Assembly (NCBI GenBank): GCA_002284615.2
Contig: MU070355.1
Span: forward strand, 31,379-47,628
Origin: Dunaliella salina
Taxonomy: Eukaryota; Chlorophyta; Chlorophyceae; Chlamydomonadales; Dunaliellaceae
Reading direction: 5' to 3'
Length of the DNA: 16,250 nt
In this document: piece after piece, positions 1 to 16,250 of the stretch
Numbering within the stretch: position 1 is the stretch's first letter
How the letters are laid out: each line of letters opens with the position of its first letter
The notes under the pieces: model-generated
Database searches by the model: none
Told to the model about the DNA's origin: nothing
Seen by the model: the letters and a program-made list of their open reading frames with translations, nothing else
Program-made: the position numbers and the translations under genes

Positions 1-22
1 CACACACACACACACACACACA
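1..22. repeat. (CA)n microsatellite, cut by the window edge
   Basis: Uninterrupted CA dinucleotides from base 1. The true length is unknown because the tract continues out of the window. Confidence 0.9.
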
Positions 23-483
23 TTTGCACACACGCGTGCTCATGAGTTCACACAAATGCGTGCTCACGGGCTCTGCAGGCAGGCACCCACGTACGTACCC
101 TTTGTCCAAATTTTTTCGACTGTTTTGCCTTTCCCGAAATAGTTTTGAGTCGAGTGCTAAGAGTCAAGGCATCTCTGCATTTGCCTATGACATGTAGAGG
201 TGTGTCAATCAAAATAACTGTACAAACCTCTGCTCAGAGAAGTTCTCATCCAAGAATTTGTCATCCAAAAACAGATGTATGCCAGCACTCACTACTTTGC
301 TTTCAAGCACCCAAAAGTGCCCAAGAAAGATCACGCAACAAATTTGCTTGCAGGGCAACAATGCGCAATTACGACATTGACAGTCATGACACTGCTTCAC
401 AACATACATGACATTGTTTACAGGGTTACATTGCCCAAACAACACAGTGCTGCGTGCAGACGCTTGAGCCTTGCTCAAAATGA
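1..483. other. Upstream region without a recognised exon
   Basis: It starts inside a (CA)n tract (1-22) and continues as AT/GC-balanced sequence with several short open frames, none with a recognisable domain or convincing splice borders. It is probably an intron of the same gene, because exon 1 begins in the middle of an EGF module. A promoter or first exon was not recognised. Confidence 0.5.
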
Positions 484-563
484 TGCAGGAAGGAAGATGC
501 TGCAGTTGCCTGTGCCAATGCTGCTGTTAAACAATCTTCCTCTTGCTGGAAAATGCTGCTAAG

Positions 564-15552
<14,989 letters not shown>

Positions 15553-15635
15553 GTGTCACATTCCACACCATTCATGCGCTGCAAGGCACACTCAATGCAT
15601 TCCATGAGGTGTCTCCCAATCACCAAGACTGGCTG

Positions 15636-15870
15636 CACATTGGTTACAGTATTTGCACATTGGTTACAGCGATTGCACATTGGTTACAGCAATTGCACAT
15701 TGGCTACAGCGATTGCACATTGGTTACAGCAGTTGCACATTGGTTACAGCGATTGCACATTGGTTACAGCAATCGCACATTGGTTACAGCGATTGCACAT
15801 TGCACAGCGATGCACGTTGGTTACAACAATTGCACCAATCACTAAGACTGGTTGCACATTGGTTACAGTG
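15636..15870. repeat. Minisatellite, 20 bp unit, about nine to ten copies
   Basis: Unit GATTGCACATTGGTTACAGC, with G/A variants. The block is bounded by two copies of a longer phrase, CCAATCACCAAGACTGG (near 15617) and CCAATCACTAAGACTGG (near 15835), each followed by (C/T)TGCACATTGGTTACAG. Since 20 is not a multiple of 3, the frames rotate and all repeat as 20-residue peptides; no evidence of translation. Confidence 0.93.
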
Positions 15871-15924
15871 ATTGCAAAGTGTTCTTATGCAGTAAAAGGA
15901 ATGCACCAAAGCTGGTGCCTGCAG

Positions 15925-15996
15925 GCGGCGCACACTCCCCTGAAATGGTACAGGGCCTTCTCCAATTTCATTATTTTTGGGCATGCAAGGCTGTAA
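15925..15996 (+). CDS. Alternative terminal exon (low confidence)
   Basis: After GGTGCCTGCAG (to 15924) a phase-0 frame reads AAHTPLKWYRAFSNF then IIFGHARL and stops with TAA at 15994. Its phase allows direct joining to exon 11 (EEYARKQ). The hydrophobic/aromatic content is compatible with the C-terminal segment of the family, but no specific motif decides it, and the acceptor has a poor pyrimidine tract. Confidence 0.25.
   Translation, partial: AAHTPLKWYRAFSNFIIFGHARL
15992..15996 (+). promoter_or_regulatory. Possible algal poly(A) signal TGTAA
   Basis: TGTAA, the usual polyadenylation signal of volvocalean green algae, occurs once downstream of the putative stop. A pentamer occurs often by chance, so support is weak and depends on the organism being such an alga. 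Confidence 0.2.
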
Positions 15997-16250
15997 GGCA
16001 TACCATTCAAGTAGGCATTTCCAGGTCTGAAAATATATACCGTTCATTTCCGACCAGTTCGTCAGGCTGACCTTGAAAAATCATTTTTAGGGGTTCGTCA
16101 GAGGTTTGTCAGGACCCTCAACAATCAATTCTGGAGTTTTATCTGCAGCTCCTTCTAAGTTCGTCAAAGGTTTTGTCGGAATTAATTTTTCATTTCGTTC
16201 CAATATGAATGGGGGTCTTCAGGGGGGAAGACCTCTTCCAGCACCTCTTG

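Larger units (their letters stand above)
15553..16250 (+). other. 3' UTR and/or downstream flank
   Basis: If the gene stops at 15552 this is 3' untranslated and intergenic sequence. It holds the 20-bp minisatellite (15636-15870), an alternative terminal frame (15925-15996), and at the far end loosely repeated TTCGTCAGAGGTTTGTCAGGA / TTCGTCAAAGGTTTTGTCGGA (16097-16118, 16160-16181). No second gene was recognised. Confidence 0.5.

Overview
The window is eukaryotic nuclear DNA. It holds one identifiable gene, on the + strand, spread over almost the whole 16 kb: an EGF-like / exostosin-family (glycosyltransferase family 47, GT47) protein cut into at least 12 short exons. The exons are about 40 to 190 bp, all have GT-AG borders and the intron phases match at every junction. 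Read in order they give two EGF-like modules, the exostosin N-terminal core (IYLYDLPP, ADFFFLP, WPYF, HWG), then PGQDVVIP, FFHAGRICG, YSGGVRQR, HHHNRTGF, a Gly-rich GGGHGNRQV stretch, and IGDGIFEPFEPEMDY. This is the usual order of the family. The 5' part of the gene lies outside the window or was not recognised. The last exon is uncertain. The EGF plus exostosin architecture, long repeat-rich introns, near-balanced base composition and abundant CA/TG tracts suggest a chlorophyte green alga (volvocalean or Dunaliella-like). That assignment is inference and the genus is a guess.

Layout: 1-483 no recognised gene; exon 1 about 564-751; exon 2 1754-1815; exon 3 2293-2366; exon 4 3583-3694; exon 5 4135-4255; exon 6 5111-5207; exon 7 6766-6805; exon 8 9145-9246; exon 9 9833-9946; a possible 48-nt cassette exon 10079-10126; exon 10 12180-12345; exon 11 15174-15307; putative terminal exon 15487-15552 (alternative 15925-15996); then flank. 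Everything else is intron, mostly tandem repeats.

The striking feature is where the intron repeats come from. Several arrays are degenerate tandem copies of the edge of the neighbouring real exon, splice site included. Upstream of exon 8 there are ten copies of its acceptor plus first codons. Upstream of exon 9 there are two. Upstream of exon 10 there are six, with a 78-81 bp period, and the last three are open and in frame with the exon. Upstream of exon 7 there is one copy plus a fragment that runs straight into a (CA)n tract. Downstream of exon 10 there are dozens of copies of its 3' end plus donor, and downstream of exon 5 there is one. Introns therefore seem to have grown by tandem duplication of exon/intron junctions, leaving decoy acceptors and donors. 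In two cases an upstream decoy acceptor would add an in-frame peptide (26 residues or multiples at exon 10; 29 residues at exon 8). Other arrays (73 bp at 10 kb, about 33 bp at 3 kb, a composite array at 14 kb, 20 bp at 15.7 kb) could not be traced to an exon. No RNA gene, CRISPR array, transposase or second gene was recognised.
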